Assembly: GCA_030544235.1 (NCBI GenBank)
Contig: CM060464.1
Coordinates: forward strand, 30,592,152 to 30,656,151
Length of the DNA stretch: 64,000 nucleotides
Origin: Lepturacanthus savala
Taxonomy: Eukaryota; Chordata; Actinopteri; Scombriformes; Trichiuridae
Direction of reading: 5' to 3'
In this document: in pieces, positions 38,336 through 51,038 of the stretch
Layout of the letters: every line of letters begins with the position of its first letter
Position numbering within the stretch: position 1 is the stretch's first letter
Notes under the pieces: model-generated
What the model saw: only the letters and a program-made list of their open reading frames with translations
What the model was told of the DNA's origin: nothing
Databases searched by the model: none
Program-made: the position numbers and the translations under genes

Positions 38336-41167
38336 TATGACGACATCTTAATGTCAAACAAATCTCCTTGCAATTCTTTCTTTTTTCTCTATATATTATT
38401 TCATCCATTTTAAATGTGCATGAGCCACTGTGGCAGTGAGAAGTAGCACAGAACAGAAAATGTCCTGCCAAGCAGAGATTTCTCTGCCTGTGAGGGAGGA
38501 AACGCTGCACGTCTGCAGCTTAGAGTCCTGTGAGGGGAGGAAGGGAAGTAGCTTCATATTTATATGATGCCCAGGCACAAGAAAATAAACAGACTTCCAT
38601 CAACAGATGAGACTTAATCATGAATGGAACCTCAGAGAGACACAGTGTGTGTGTGTGTGTTCTATCCATAGAACACACAATAGAAAGGCAAAAATGAGGG
38701 AAACAGACAGATCCTCTTTCTCTTCTTACCACCTCACATCAGGCAGCCCACTAGCTTTCATAAAGACTAAATGTCATTTGTACCAGTTCCTACACATGAG
38801 GCGAACTTGCTTCACACCATCAGAGCGGCAGTGGCTGCTGCGTTACCCTAGCAACACGCAATGCTCAGTTTTCTCACCATGCCTTCATGAAAAGTTCAGT
38901 TATTTCCAACTTTAAACACATTGCAGGTGATATTTCAAACTCAAAGCCACTGACTCGGTTGCCAGGAGAAACTGTTGTAAGTCATCAGAGCGAATGTGTT
39001 CACAGTGACGCATCAATTATTGTGTAATGAGTAAAATATAGATCACAATGATCACGTGTACAAACTTAAACATATAGAGAGATTCAGGTGGCATCTGTGT
39101 GCATTTTGAGCAGCTGACAAAATGTTAAATTTGCGTAGTTTGAGCTGCTATAAAATGACACTTTACAGAATCCTTTTGTGCAAAAAGGCAAAATAAAGCA
39201 GACTTGGCATTTGCAAAACTTATAATCTTGCAAACAATCAAAGATCGAGATTTCTCGTGGTAACCCAGTTTCTAAAACCCTTGTAGCTTTAGAGATAAAG
39301 AGATCGATAAAATACCTATAATGTCTTTGAGTGCAGGGGAATGAAATGACCTACTTTTTAAAAAGATCTAGGGGAAGAGAAACCGGTTTTAAAAAGAAAA
39401 TGTCAGCTTTTGACATGGGTCTTATTAAGGTTTGGGATTACACACTACTTGGATATTTTTAAAGGCAGCTACAAAGGCCAAATGATACAAAGGAGGAAAG
39501 GGTCATGTCTCAAAATATGTCTGGAGGGTATGTTTAAGAAAAGGAACATCCCATTTCAAATGTATGAATGTAGAGTTTGGTTTTCTACCTCTGTTTTCTT
39601 CAGATTTCTATTGATAAACATGCAACAGCATGAAATAATTCACAATTTCTAGTATTTCATTTATATTTTAAAATCTGCATTTTAAAAATCTTAAGGCTTT
39701 GTGAAACCTACAGATTCTCACAATCATTTTATTAAATGCTGCATAGTTAGAATGACTGCAAATAATATTTTATTAGATAACTCACATACAATTAGTTCAA
39801 ATGTAAATACACATTAACAAAACAGATGCGTGTCTGGACCAAAGTGATGGATGCTAATTTGACTAATATGTCTTTACACTCACATGTAGCAGCACATGAA
39901 CATGTACGGATTATTTATGCTGAGTTTATATTTGCGTTTGTATGTGCAGATGTAAACCAGATGCATCTATATGGTTTCTGGTGATTGCTGTCTTTCATCT
40001 TGGCAGCGTTGAGCGTGAGTCTCAGAGAAAGCAAATAGAGGCGGAGCTGGAACTGCAGACAGGGACGCTGAGCTTAGAGAGACGGCAGCAGCCCACACAG
40101 CCAGTCAATTCAATTAGGAAATGAAAATCCACCCTGACCTAAAAGCACCATGGAAGAGTTTTCACAGTATCTGTGGTTACTGATTCATTATGTTCAGTAT
40201 GCATTTGTTTAGTCTGTCACCGTTTTTTCTGCAGCAGGCACCAAACAGATAAAAAAACAAAGCAACAGCTGAGCTTAAAGTACAGTCCACAATGTTCAAG
40301 TATGTTTGAATATACTAATCAGCTGTTAATAACATAGCAACACATTTTGTTTGTTGTTGTTCATACTGACTGTTAGGAAACTCCTTTATAATGCACTTAC
40401 AATGTAAGTTTTAAGACAGATTGAAAAAAATGAATTTGTCCTTTAAGTTGTATTTTAGCTTATAAATATGACTGGAAAAACAACAAAAACAAAGTGCCAT
40501 TTCTCTTCTCTCTGTATTACTTTTGTGTACTGTTGTTTCTAAGTGAAAAGGCTCGAGTAATGGATTGTCTATACAGATCCTTTACTGTTGCCATTAACAC
40601 ACATTAGCGTCACAGTATATTTCTTGTTATTAGCCACCCACAGTGGTGGGTGAAGGGTTAGAATGAAAAACACATTTGTTTTGTTAACTGTAAAAAAGCC
40701 TAAAAAAGGAGGACTGCCAGACACAGACACACACACACACAACACACACACACACACCTCCATTTGAAGATATAAGCATGCACACAAAGATTGAACCAAA
40801 CCCACAGATACAAACTTGCATAAATGTAAATAGAGAAGCTCAAAAACATTAGATGTTTGACTTCTGACCTGAATTCATGCTTACTTCAACTTACTTAAAT
40901 ATAATTTCCTTTAATATGTTTGTGGTGAAATCACTTTGAGTTGCATTTTGAATCAATCAATGAATAAAGCTCTGCCCTGTGATACTGCTGTAGTTGATAA
41001 TGTTGGTTTAACCAGACTCAGCTCATCCTCCTATTGAAGTCTGCAGACAAAGTCGACTTCTGCAACATAAGAAGCTTTGAGAGTCAATTTCTGCAAAATA
41101 AGCCTGAAGTTAAAATGTTGTAATGTCCAACACATATCCAACACAAGTGTTCAGCACTTTCTTTTAG

Positions 41168-41168
<1 letters not shown>

Positions 41169-41202
<34 letters not shown>
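41169..41202. repeat. (CA)n then (CT)n microsatellite
   Basis: About 16 CA units followed by a short CT-rich run. A further short CA tract lies at about 41613-41645. Confidence 0.9.
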
Positions 41203-41204
<2 letters not shown>

Positions 41205-42474
41205 CTCTCTGTCTCTCCTTCATAAACTGACAATCTCCACAGTTTAGGCACAGTCCTAAACATTAACTACTTAAAACAAATTTATACACAATCGCAGAGA
41301 GGAAGACATCAGTCGTCATGTGGATGCTGTAACAAAGACATTTCAGATGATAGGTCAGTGTCCTCTGCGATCTTCTGTTTGTAAAAGAAGTGAGAGATAT
41401 GAGCAATCCTTCATGAAGGCGGTGTTGGGGCTGGGTCTCAGGCGGCTGCTTAGTGGAGTGCATACAGCAGTACCATTTAAAGAGCTATGACAGCTTTCAC
41501 TCACTTATAGCTCTGAAAATGGCGCTGCGATCTGCAACAAAGAGAAGAGTCCAGATGTCACTGCTCAGCTGCCACTGTCAACATGTTGATTAGAAGTGAA
41601 GAGGCACACAGCTCACACACACACACACACACAGCTCACACACACCACATCTCTCACCGTGAGTTTTTTTTTTTTTTTGTCAGGAGGTCTTAAAAAATGT
41701 CAGAATGGAAAATCAACAACAGAAAATGTCAGTGGCATGTTCGTAAACATTTAGACATGTTGTGCATGTCAGCAGGAAACTACACACACACACTCATCTA
41801 TAGGTCTATATTGTGACAAGTGAATATCCCTCAGTTTATTTTGGCATTTATCCTTAGGTTACATAATGGTTTACTATTTATATTCAACATGTTTGAACTA
41901 TCTTTAGTGGATTAAACGTTTATTTAGGTTCTCATCACTCAACAGTCACTCCCGGTTGGGGTTTGATGTTGGCTCGCTATCCTAATCTTCTCTGACCTCC
42001 GCTTCCTCTGTAGAGACTGTGATGTCTTTCATTATGCAGATACATAAACAAGATGACAAACAACCAGCTTTATGTATGAAAAGCAGATCCAAACTTCTGT
42101 CTGAATTGTTGGGTGGACATCATAACGAGTTTCTATTTCACAGGCCAAAGGTTTCAACATTTCACAGCAGCATGTTGCGTATCATAATCACAAGGAAATA
42201 TATCAGGATTAAAAAGAATCACAAAACTTTGCTGGCAATTATAATATCTGCATTGTCTAATCATGGAAATATTAATTACTATTGGTATAAAGTCACACGG
42301 TTTTATTTTCTTTGTGTCCGAGCTCTGTTATTTTTGGCTCTTCAGAATATGGAGGATTTGTTTAATGCTGCTTTATTTTGAAAGGAGAGGAAGTGATTGT
42401 CTCAGTAGAAGCAGAAAGCAGAGAGCCAATCTATATTTGAAGTTGTTAGCCTGTTAACTCTAACCCTACAAACT

Positions 42475-42625
42475 ACTGAGTTTATACACTTTTCTTTTGA
42501 GCTTTTATTGTGTCTTTCTTGTAAATGCTTCAATAATCTTAAATATTTTTACTGAGTTTATACACTTTTCTTTTGAGCTTTTATTGTGTCTTTCTTGTAA
42601 ATGCTTCAATAATCTTAAATATTTT
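42475..42625 (+). repeat. Near-perfect 76-bp tandem duplication
   Basis: Unit 1 (42475-42550) starts ACTGAGTTTATACACTTTTC. Unit 2 begins at 42551 with the same bases and stays identical through AATCTTAAATATTTT. The lack of divergence points to a recent event. Confidence 0.93.
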
Positions 42626-42839
42626 ATTGACAAATCTCAGTGAATCAATACAAAGTTCAGAAAAGAACAGATCCTGTCAGGTTTGACAGTTTTTTTTCAT
42701 ATAAGAGTAGAGCCATTTTGTGTGTCTTCAATCAATTACTTTTTTTCTGGTAGTAACAATAACAGTCTCATTACTGTCATATGAAGAGTCATTCAGAAAC
42801 ATTTCACTGGTTTAACATCATAAAAAGCTCATAAAAACG

Positions 42840-43010
42840 CTACAATCTGCTATTTCTAAACCTTCTTCATCATTTTAAAGTTATTTTTATTCAATCCACG
42901 CTGTTTCTGAAGTTAGAGACCAGATTGTTTACAGAGTGGGAAGATGCTCCGGATCTACCTATCTTTGTAAAACACGCCCTGATTTGACTCTATGGTGCGT
43001 GCTACGTCAG
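42840..43010 (+). repeat. Dispersed repeat also flanking both piggyBac remnants
   Basis: CTATTTCTAAACCTTCTTCA, AGTTATTTTTATTCAATCC and CTTTGTAAAACACG recur at about 27478-27600 and 33000-33110, immediately upstream of the piggyBac remnants. This may be a non-autonomous relative sharing their end sequence. Confidence 0.7.
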
Positions 43011-43419
43011 ATTAGATCACATGACTCGATGCTATTGGCTCTGACGCTTCCATAGAGGTGTCAATCACCCCAAATAGGATCCAATAGGGTCTCAGATATC
43101 ACCCTGTCTGTCCCTCCTCCCGTCCAGCTTTACGCACACAGCCCAGCTCAATGCATATGTGCCCATAAATAGATAATTATTATTATATAGTATTATCATA
43201 TATAATGTATCATGGTACTTGTATATAATTATTATTTAGCAAATTATATGGTATATATGTCATTATTATTGTAATTTTTGAGAATGTGCCAAATGTGCCA
43301 AAATCAGATCCGCCTGGACACACCTGAACTAAAACATCTCGAAAATCAGTCTGGTTCATCTTATAAGGCTGAACATTTATGCAATTACATATAACATTTT
43401 ATTTTACTGATCCATGGGT

Positions 43420-43665
43420 GAATTGGGCACCTAACACATGATTTTCAGGTAATTTTCAACCGAAATAGATGATTTTTTTTGGGGTGGAGCAATTTTTTCA
43501 CTTTTTTCCTTCATTCTACCTGGATTTACTTTAACACTGTACATTTTAAATTGTTTCTGGGACTTCTACAACTATCCCACAGGTATTAGCTTTATTTTAA
43601 GCCCAAGCTCATTCAGAAAACCCCTGTAGTTGTGGAGATATACTGCATTAAGTCTGGGCATGTCA
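43420..43665 (-). repeat. Dispersed repeat related to the 3' edge of the orphan-gene blocks
   Basis: The reverse complement matches 25790-26040 and 35790-36040 at diverged level (CTGTAGTTGTGGAGAT, ATTCAGAAAACCCC, GATTTTCAGGTAATTTTCAA). It lies just downstream of the 42840 repeat, so 42840-43665 may be one element of about 0.8 kb. Confidence 0.7.
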
Positions 43666-45110
43666 TTTTCGGGAGGTAGACTGATAAATAGGCCTAGAGT
43701 AGAAAAGGTTAACTCTGACAGTTACTCTCTATCATGTAAAATGTTTGTCCTTCAAAATAAAAGTGCAGCATCAGAAATTCAGTTGGCTTCAAAATAAATT
43801 CCTCAACTTCACGACACCACCATTTGAGAAAACCAGATCTACCTCATCAATCTACAGGTTTTTCCAAACTTTAAGATGACTTTCAAACCTAGAGATGTAA
43901 ATGAATGAAAAACATAAATTGTTTAAAAATCTATCCATGACAGCAAGTTTAGGATTTTTCAACTATTAGGAAGCTTAGTTAACTCTGGTTTTATTTCAGA
44001 CCTCTGAGGAGTTTTTTTTAAACATGAAACCATCAAAGCAGATGGGAATCAGAGGTTCTCTCTCTCATGTATCTGCTGTCAAACATTAAATCTGGTTTCC
44101 TCACTGTCATTTCACAGTTTAGTGTAGTGACCTTCCTGCCCAGTTCACCTCCAGTTCATTACTTCTCCGCCCAGAAGCTGCTCCTCTCCTCATCCAGATG
44201 TCAATTTATCTTTTTCATCACTACCACCAGACTCTAGTCTCCGTTGGGCGACAGCAGACTCTAACTCTCTGCTTCACTACCTTCTTTACAAACACAATAT
44301 TACAATAGGGTCTAATTTCCAAAGACCTTTAACAACTCATCATATTTTGCTTGTATAAATAAAATATTGGTTATATGAGAAATTATTCACATATTCACAT
44401 TTCTGTTTCAGCCTCAAAGTATCATCTCACCCACCATATAAACTATAAACTATCTAAATCAAAAACTAATCAAATCACTTATTTCTTGTCAAGCACAGTT
44501 ATGTCAATAGGTAGAAATCCTTTGTAGTCTTTGACTCTAATTTGCAGAAGGGCTGGGACACCCAAAATAAAATTTTATCTGATGGCCTGTTTTACCTGAT
44601 ATCCCCTTATATTACTTTTTAAGTTTAAAAAAGCCCTGTTTTTTTCCGAGGGTCTGCGAACGCGTCCCGGAGTGAGGCTGCAGCTAGGAAACATGCAGCA
44701 CTCGTGAACTTTGTAACAGTAGCATGTGTTAGTGTCAGAAATAAAGGAGCAGCTAAACCAGCTAGTTCATAACTTTACTCACTAACTTAATACGGTGGTT
44801 ATTTTAACAGTGTTTGTTTTAATGCTGTTATTCCGTTCACTGTTTATAATTCTGAACTTCACGTCGCACCACATCCAACCATGTGTGTGTGTATGTTCCT
44901 CAGTCCTCCGATGCTGTTCTTTAAATACTTTTTCAATCCTGTAACTTTGTCTCTCAGACCTCTGATCACCTCCATTACCTCTGCAATGCTCCTACTTATT
45001 GGACTGGAATTGTGACTTCAACCCTAAAACCAATGATAAGCCACAAACAGACTTTTAAAGGTGCATGGACAGATTGAAAGGGTTTCAAAATATTCTGGAT
45101 ATGTAGTGAA

Positions 45111-45116
45111 CACACA

Positions 45117-45159
<43 letters not shown>
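45111..45159. repeat. (CA)n microsatellite
   Basis: About 24 units with one TA interruption near 45121. Confidence 0.9.
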
Positions 45160-45163
<4 letters not shown>

Positions 45164-45531
45164 ATGTTCTCATATGGAGCAGGAAAAGTAGCTGCATGAT
45201 TTGAGGATTTTATCATGTGTCATCACCTGTGCATTCTTAAATTGAAAAATGTGGTAGTCAGCTCACTGACTCCTCCATTCAACTCTAGGATACAGACCAT
45301 ACTGTCCATGTTACAGTAATAATAACACTTTAACTGCAGTGATTTTAATGCAGAAATGTCTGTATATTTGTCTGTATATTTCATTCAAACTTTGTTGATG
45401 TAAACTATGCAGAGGTTTATGAATGCATATCATTAGCCATATATTGCATAGTGTTGCCATGTAGCAGATGGCAACACTATGTAGCAGATGGCAATTAAGA
45501 TGAATTACTTCATCTTAATTTTTCTATGAAG

Positions 45532-45532
<1 letters not shown>

Positions 45533-45578
<46 letters not shown>
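45533..45578. repeat. (TA)n microsatellite next to dispersed repeat copy 2
   Basis: About 23 TA units, ending 11 bp before the dispersed repeat. Confidence 0.93.
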
Positions 45579-45582
<4 letters not shown>

Positions 45583-45589
45583 CTTTGTT

Positions 45590-46095
45590 TTTACAGTTAG
45601 GTGTGAAAAGGGGGCTTTTATTTATGAAGGACATACAATTTGAGGTCACATGACCAGGATATCCTGTTTGACATGTGTCATTTGACATGTGAGCATCATT
45701 GTCTTCCAATTGAAGGTTGTCTTATTCAGAATTTTGAAAAATTTTCCCCAAATAAAAAAAATGACATTACTATCTAGCGTTAGTAAACATTATTTATTTT
45801 TTATTATTATTGTGTTTTACATTTAATTAAATTTTGATGTTATAAGTTGTTTTTCTCATATGCTAAAACATATTTGTTGCCATATGGCCATAATATGCAA
45901 ATATGGAAATTTCCTAGTGTATACAACCTAATGGAGTCCCATTGACTTACATAGCATGAAACTATCCTGAGATGTTTGCACTCAACTTTTTTTTTCTTAC
46001 ATATTTTGTAGATCTATTATTTGAGCCATTGTAGGTAATAAAAACATTCAAAACATTATTTACCATGTCTAAGTAATATTTCATGCAATAGAGGA
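45590..46095 (-). repeat. Three-copy dispersed family, copy 2 (inverted)
   Basis: TGAAGGACATACAATTTGAG, GTCACATGACCAGGATATCC, AGCATGAAACTATCCTGAGA and TATTTCATGCAATA are the reverse complements of blocks in the other two copies. It starts next to a (TA)n tract. Confidence 0.82.
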
Positions 46096-47339
46096 TGAGG
46101 ATAGACTGCAAACTGGGTACAACAAGTGAATTTCAAAGGTTGCTTCCCTGCCACTGCAGGGGAGGGAAATAATAATAATAATAAGTTAAATCCAGCACTC
46201 TACAGGCCCATATAATCAATCAGGTCCATATGGCTGGAGGTTTTTCAAAGACAGATTATTTTAATAGGAATTGCTGTAATACTAAACATATTACTGCATA
46301 ATCTTATGAACATAAAAGCCTTTCCCTAAAAGATTCAGTGCTGGTATGTAGTTCCGGGAACAGAGGACAGCAGCTGCCTCGCAAAACCCACATACACCCG
46401 CCACGATCACATTTCAACAAGAAAACACATCTGTTAATGTTAGGTCAACATAAACAACAGTTTTTCTTATGAATTGCTTCTCAATTGTTACAGTGTGTTT
46501 GAGCCCAGCTCTGCTCTGTGGGTTTCTAATCCAAGCTGCAGGGAACGCCGCTGCCTTTCCACAACTGTTTATCAAACTTGTGCTGCTGTGGACTGACAGA
46601 TATGAAGCACTGTGGGCTTTTAGCAGGAGAAGGTTTCCCAGGGAAAATCACACAAGCTATATGTGACTACTGTGGCTAAGTCTGGCATCTTCCTAAACCA
46701 TCACACAGCTTGAAAAGAAGCCTTTCTTTAGAGATATTGTAAGGCTTTTTTTAATCATCATATCTTCTTTCACTCGTGTGGCCAATGTTCTTTAAATTCA
46801 AAGAAAGTAATAATAATTTTCATGCTTCTCATCACTGTATATAACCGTCTTTCTAGATTTATTCTTGTTTTTCCTTTTACGCCCATCACTGTATTATGTG
46901 TAATTTTTCAAATGTAGACATTCAAAGATTCAAGACAAATGTAGGCAACTATCCTGCTTGTCCTGTATCCTTGTATCCTGCTGCATGTTTTTCCATTGAT
47001 GGCTGATCCAGATGGCTGCTGTAGTACGTCAGAATTGTACCTTCTACTGGCTAACTTCCTACATAGAGGTTGGAGTGGTAGCTACTGGTTAGTAGATAGT
47101 GATATTAACTAGTAGTAGCTACTGGTAGCTACTAAGGTTTCGGATGCAGCTCTTGTCTTCATCAGGACTGTAGGAATTACCGGAATGTATTTTTTCTATA
47201 TTTGTGCGGATAAAACGTGTGTGTCTGTGTGTGTGTGTGTGAGGCAGCAGACTCACTTGATAGAGCTGTGAGACGCCCTAGACATACAGCAGCTAGACAG
47301 GCACTGGCCTGGTGTTGCAGAACCAGAGCAGCAGCTTGG

Positions 47340-47835
47340 AGGCAGAGGAGCAGCCACTGGAGAGACAGGAGGAAGAGGGGGAGGAAATAGAAGGGTAGAG
47401 GAAGGTATGATGGAAAGGAAGGAAAACAATGAAGGAACAAGAGTGGAAGCAGTGGTAGAAAAATATGATGGAAATTATAGGAGAGAGGAAGCAAACAGGA
47501 GATTAATCGTGGAAAAATAATTTAGGAAAAAAATAGGAAAGGAAGAAAGGTGGTGTAGCCAGTGAGAGAGAGGTAATGAAAGAAATCACAAAGAAATCAA
47601 GGACAGAAAAAATGTAAGGCAAATAGAAAGAGGAAGAAATAAAGACAAGAGGAATAAAATGACAATGGGTCAAACATGAAAAGAGAAAACAAAAAGGATG
47701 AATAAAGGAAAAAGAGACAAATGAGGACAAATAAAATAAAATCATGGGAGAAAAAAAAGAAAAGACAAAAGTTATAATGACGGGAAGCAAGAGAAGAAAA
47801 GGAAGCATGAGGGTTGGAGACAAAAATATGGGAAG
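47340..47835 (+). repeat. Polypurine (GA-rich) tract, about 0.5 kb
   Basis: The plus strand is strongly enriched in G and A (for example GGAGGAAGAGGGGGAGGAAA and GGAAAGGAAGAAAGG). The opposite-strand open frames, rich in Phe, Leu and Ser, are compositional artefacts. Confidence 0.85.
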
Positions 47836-48480
47836 GGAAAAACAAGGTTAGTTTACACCAAGCGACCCATCAGACAGCAGACAAGACACCGCTTCTGTGT
47901 GTGTGTGTGTGTGTGTGTAGTTAAATGTTATAATATCGGCTGCATTATAAAACAATAATAAACAACCACCAAATTTGTAATTAGTAACAATGGAGATGAA
48001 GGTCACCTCACCACCTTGTGATTTTAAATCCAATTATAATCTTTCCAAACTAAACACATCGTTTTGAAATCTCAATGATCCTGGTGATGACCACTGAGTC
48101 GATCTTGGACGGAAACCATTATTTGTTTGAAGAAGCTGTTGCTGCGGCTGTTTATGTGCAAAATTTCAATCTGCTCCCAAGATATCTTCTCAATCATTAA
48201 AGTTGATGAATGGAAACCTGACTGTGTCACTGAAAAAAAACACCTGTCAACAAAATAATTAGGATTCATCCTGTGGGGGGTGATGAATATTGATTTCAAT
48301 TTTCAATCAAATCAAGAAATTGTGCTAAAACAGAGAGTTGGACGAACCAAGTGAGTCACCCATAAAACCCCTATTAGCTGCAAAAGAGAAAAGGGATGCA
48401 TAGAGAATAATGAATGGATGAATGAATGAAACTCTTCAGTGTGTGATTGTTTAGTACCTGCTAATTTATTAGAGTTTAGG

Positions 48481-48507
48481 AGAAAGAAAGAAAGAAAGAA
48501 AGAAAGC
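48481..48507. repeat. (GAAA)n microsatellite
   Basis: About six GAAA units. CA tracts lie at 48917-48943 and 48958-48976. Confidence 0.85.
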
Positions 48508-50228
48508 AAAGAGACACTTCACTCTTAACAGCAAATAGAAAAACTAATATCCTTTGATAATCTGATAAATAGTTTTATGTAACAGATATTGTCAGTAAGG
48601 TTTATAATGTAACTACACAGGCATTTTCACAAAGATTCTAGAAAAGCATTGCAATAAAAAGCAACAAAATAATGCATTACATTAAACAAAACAAAAAACA
48701 CTCACAGGAGCATGACACCAAACAATGGAGAGAACACACACCGACAACAATGACTTCTTCACAAGAAACACACTCGCAGACATCATTAAACCATTCAGAT
48801 GGTGGCTCGTGGTAATCTGGAATTTTTGGCCAAATCTGGCATTTGATGAGCTTGACCTAAATCTGTAGATTAGAGCAGCCATATGGACATAAAAAGCCCA
48901 GAAACTCAGTAGACTCCACACACACACACACACACACACACACATGCATGCAAGTGCACACACACACACACACACAGAAAAAAAACTGTTTGTGGAAAGA
49001 GCAAGACAGTCTGCTGAGTGCCTAGAAGCAAAAGTCACAGGAAAAACCTAAATGATAAAACTCCTGAAATATTAACACTGTCAGCATTAAGCTGTTCTGT
49101 AACACCTGTTGTTTTAAGGACATAAACTGCTTGCATAGGTCTATTGAGGCTTCATGCAATCCTGCAAGGTGAAGCAAAACAGTCAAGAATTGGTTTAGAG
49201 GTGAGGGGGTTCATCCATAAAGAGAAACCCAAGCTGTTTTATAGCAAAATAAATAGCAATCATTGGTAAATCAATATGCTTTTTTCCAATCTTTCAATCG
49301 TTCACTAACCCCCAAGATTCGCACTAGAGATTGGTCAATAACTGCACTAGCAGCAGCGCTGTTAGAAGCTAACAGCTGCTGATTGATCAAGCAGATTACA
49401 CACTGAACTAATCTCAATGGACAGATTATGAGATGATGATAAAATGATGGGTCTCAGGACCCTATTTTAATTAGTGAATCTAATATCAGTATGAGTATAA
49501 CCCTGCAGCTCATACCAGCCACATCTTCCTTTGCAGCCAATAACACCTGCAGCAATAGAAAATCTGTTGTAAAGCTCCAATAAAGGAGCAGCAGCTCAGC
49601 ACCAATGCAGACTGCAGCTTTATGACATCCATGCTGGCGAGGAATTAAAGTGAACTAAGAGTGATGGAGTCTGGTTTCATTGCTTCTTTTTCTGACTGGT
49701 CCAGAAGTCAAACATGGGGTGGATGGGACTATTACTTTGGCACAATTTATTTCAAACTGGACAAAAAAACCCGATGGAAACACGGAAAGATGGAAAACTT
49801 AAAAACAAATATGACAAAATAAAACTAAAACCATTTGCTATAATTGTAAACAAAGATGAAATTATAGTGTGGGTTGGGAAATGGAGAGTTTGCAAAGTTT
49901 TTTGCAAAAATCAGGTCCTTTGGGTCTGGGTGGGCCGGAGTCCATCTTCTGTTCTGGTCTGCCTGGATCTCTATAATCAAAATCTATAGATCTACTTGGA
50001 CGTCGACTAGAAATCCACTTTGCTGTTCCTGTTCAGTATATTATATGTTATATATAATAATACTTGGCAGGAAAAACAGCCAGTGAGCATGTGTAGAGTG
50101 TTTGCTGCAGTTGTTTGTTGTGAGCTTGTGCTTGTGGCAGCATTTCATCTGACAGCCTAAAAGCATTGCTTCCTGTTAGGATATTCTCTGTTTGCTTTTT
50201 GTTTATATCTGCAAGACAATGCAGTCCA

Positions 50229-50321
<93 letters not shown>
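50229..50321. repeat. (CA)n microsatellite, about 93 bp
   Basis: About 46 units, the longest CA tract in the window, ending about 117 bp before the 71-bp-arm hairpin. Confidence 0.95.
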
Positions 50322-50325
<4 letters not shown>

Positions 50326-50437
50326 ACACACTGTAGTTGAGGTGGAGGAGTTGGATGTGCTCTTCCAGAGACAAACTTTTACTGTGGTGCTAAGACATTT
50401 CAAAATTTCACTTGGTGCTTTTTTCACTTAAAAAAAA

Positions 50438-50606
50438 GCAACATCTAAAGATGTAGAGTAGCACTCACAATAATGAAGAAGAACAGGGACAGTGCCTAAA
50501 TTACACCAATTTATTTGGGCCAAATACAATGTTTTTGGTGTAATTTAGGCACTGTCCCTGTTCTTCTTCATTTCTGTGAGTGCTACTCTACATCTTTAGA
50601 TGTTGC
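50438..50606. repeat. Long hairpin: 71-bp arms, 27-nt loop
   Basis: The left arm 50438-50508 (GCAACATCTAAAGATGTAGA to TTACACCA) and the right arm 50536-50606 are reverse complements at 69 of 71 positions. The two mismatches lie mid-arm (CACAATAATG against CACAGAAATG). The loop is 50509-50535. The arms contain no open frame. It could be a foldback element, a recent inverted duplication or a hairpin-RNA source. Confidence 0.93.
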
Positions 50607-50945
50607 ATTTTGAACACACACACACATGCACACACACTGGAAAAATGATATATAGAATATATGTATGAGTATATAGACTTTATGAGAAAAGACAGAGGCA
50701 AAGACAACATGAAGGAAGGTGGAAGAGAACAGAATGTCGTGAAGAAGTAAAAACTGATAAATGAGAAAATAAAGAAAAGACGAGGGCATGTACGTAATAA
50801 AGGGGAAACACAGTTAATCTTAATAGAGATGTGCAAATAAAAGTGTGCATGCATTTTTATGTGTGTTTTTCTGTATAGAAGCCGAGTCTCCTGCCAGCAT
50901 AATAAACATAACAAGAATGATAATTTGTTGTGTGTACATGAGTGT

Positions 50946-50965
50946 TTGTGTGTGTGTGTGTGTGT

Positions 50966-51034
<69 letters not shown>
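50946..51034. repeat. (TG)n microsatellite, interrupted
   Basis: About 44 TG units with two TA interruptions. It is inverted relative to the (CA)n at 50229, with the long hairpin between them. Confidence 0.93.

Positions 51035-51038
<4 letters not shown>

Larger units (their letters stand above)
36048..42474. other. htr4 intron segment without genes
   Basis: It holds the repeats listed at 36745, 37443 and 38112, and CA tracts near 40728-40757 and 41169. No coding region is supported. Confidence 0.55.
46096..50228. other. htr4 intron segment without genes
   Basis: Besides the polypurine tract and small microsatellites it has a short cluster of GTAGCTACTGG-type repeats at about 47079-47133. 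No gene is supported. Confidence 0.55.

Noticed and set aside
47177..47845. Minus-strand Phe/Leu/Ser-rich frames resembling membrane proteins
   Set aside because: They are compositional artefacts of the polypurine tract; there are no motifs and no good start context.
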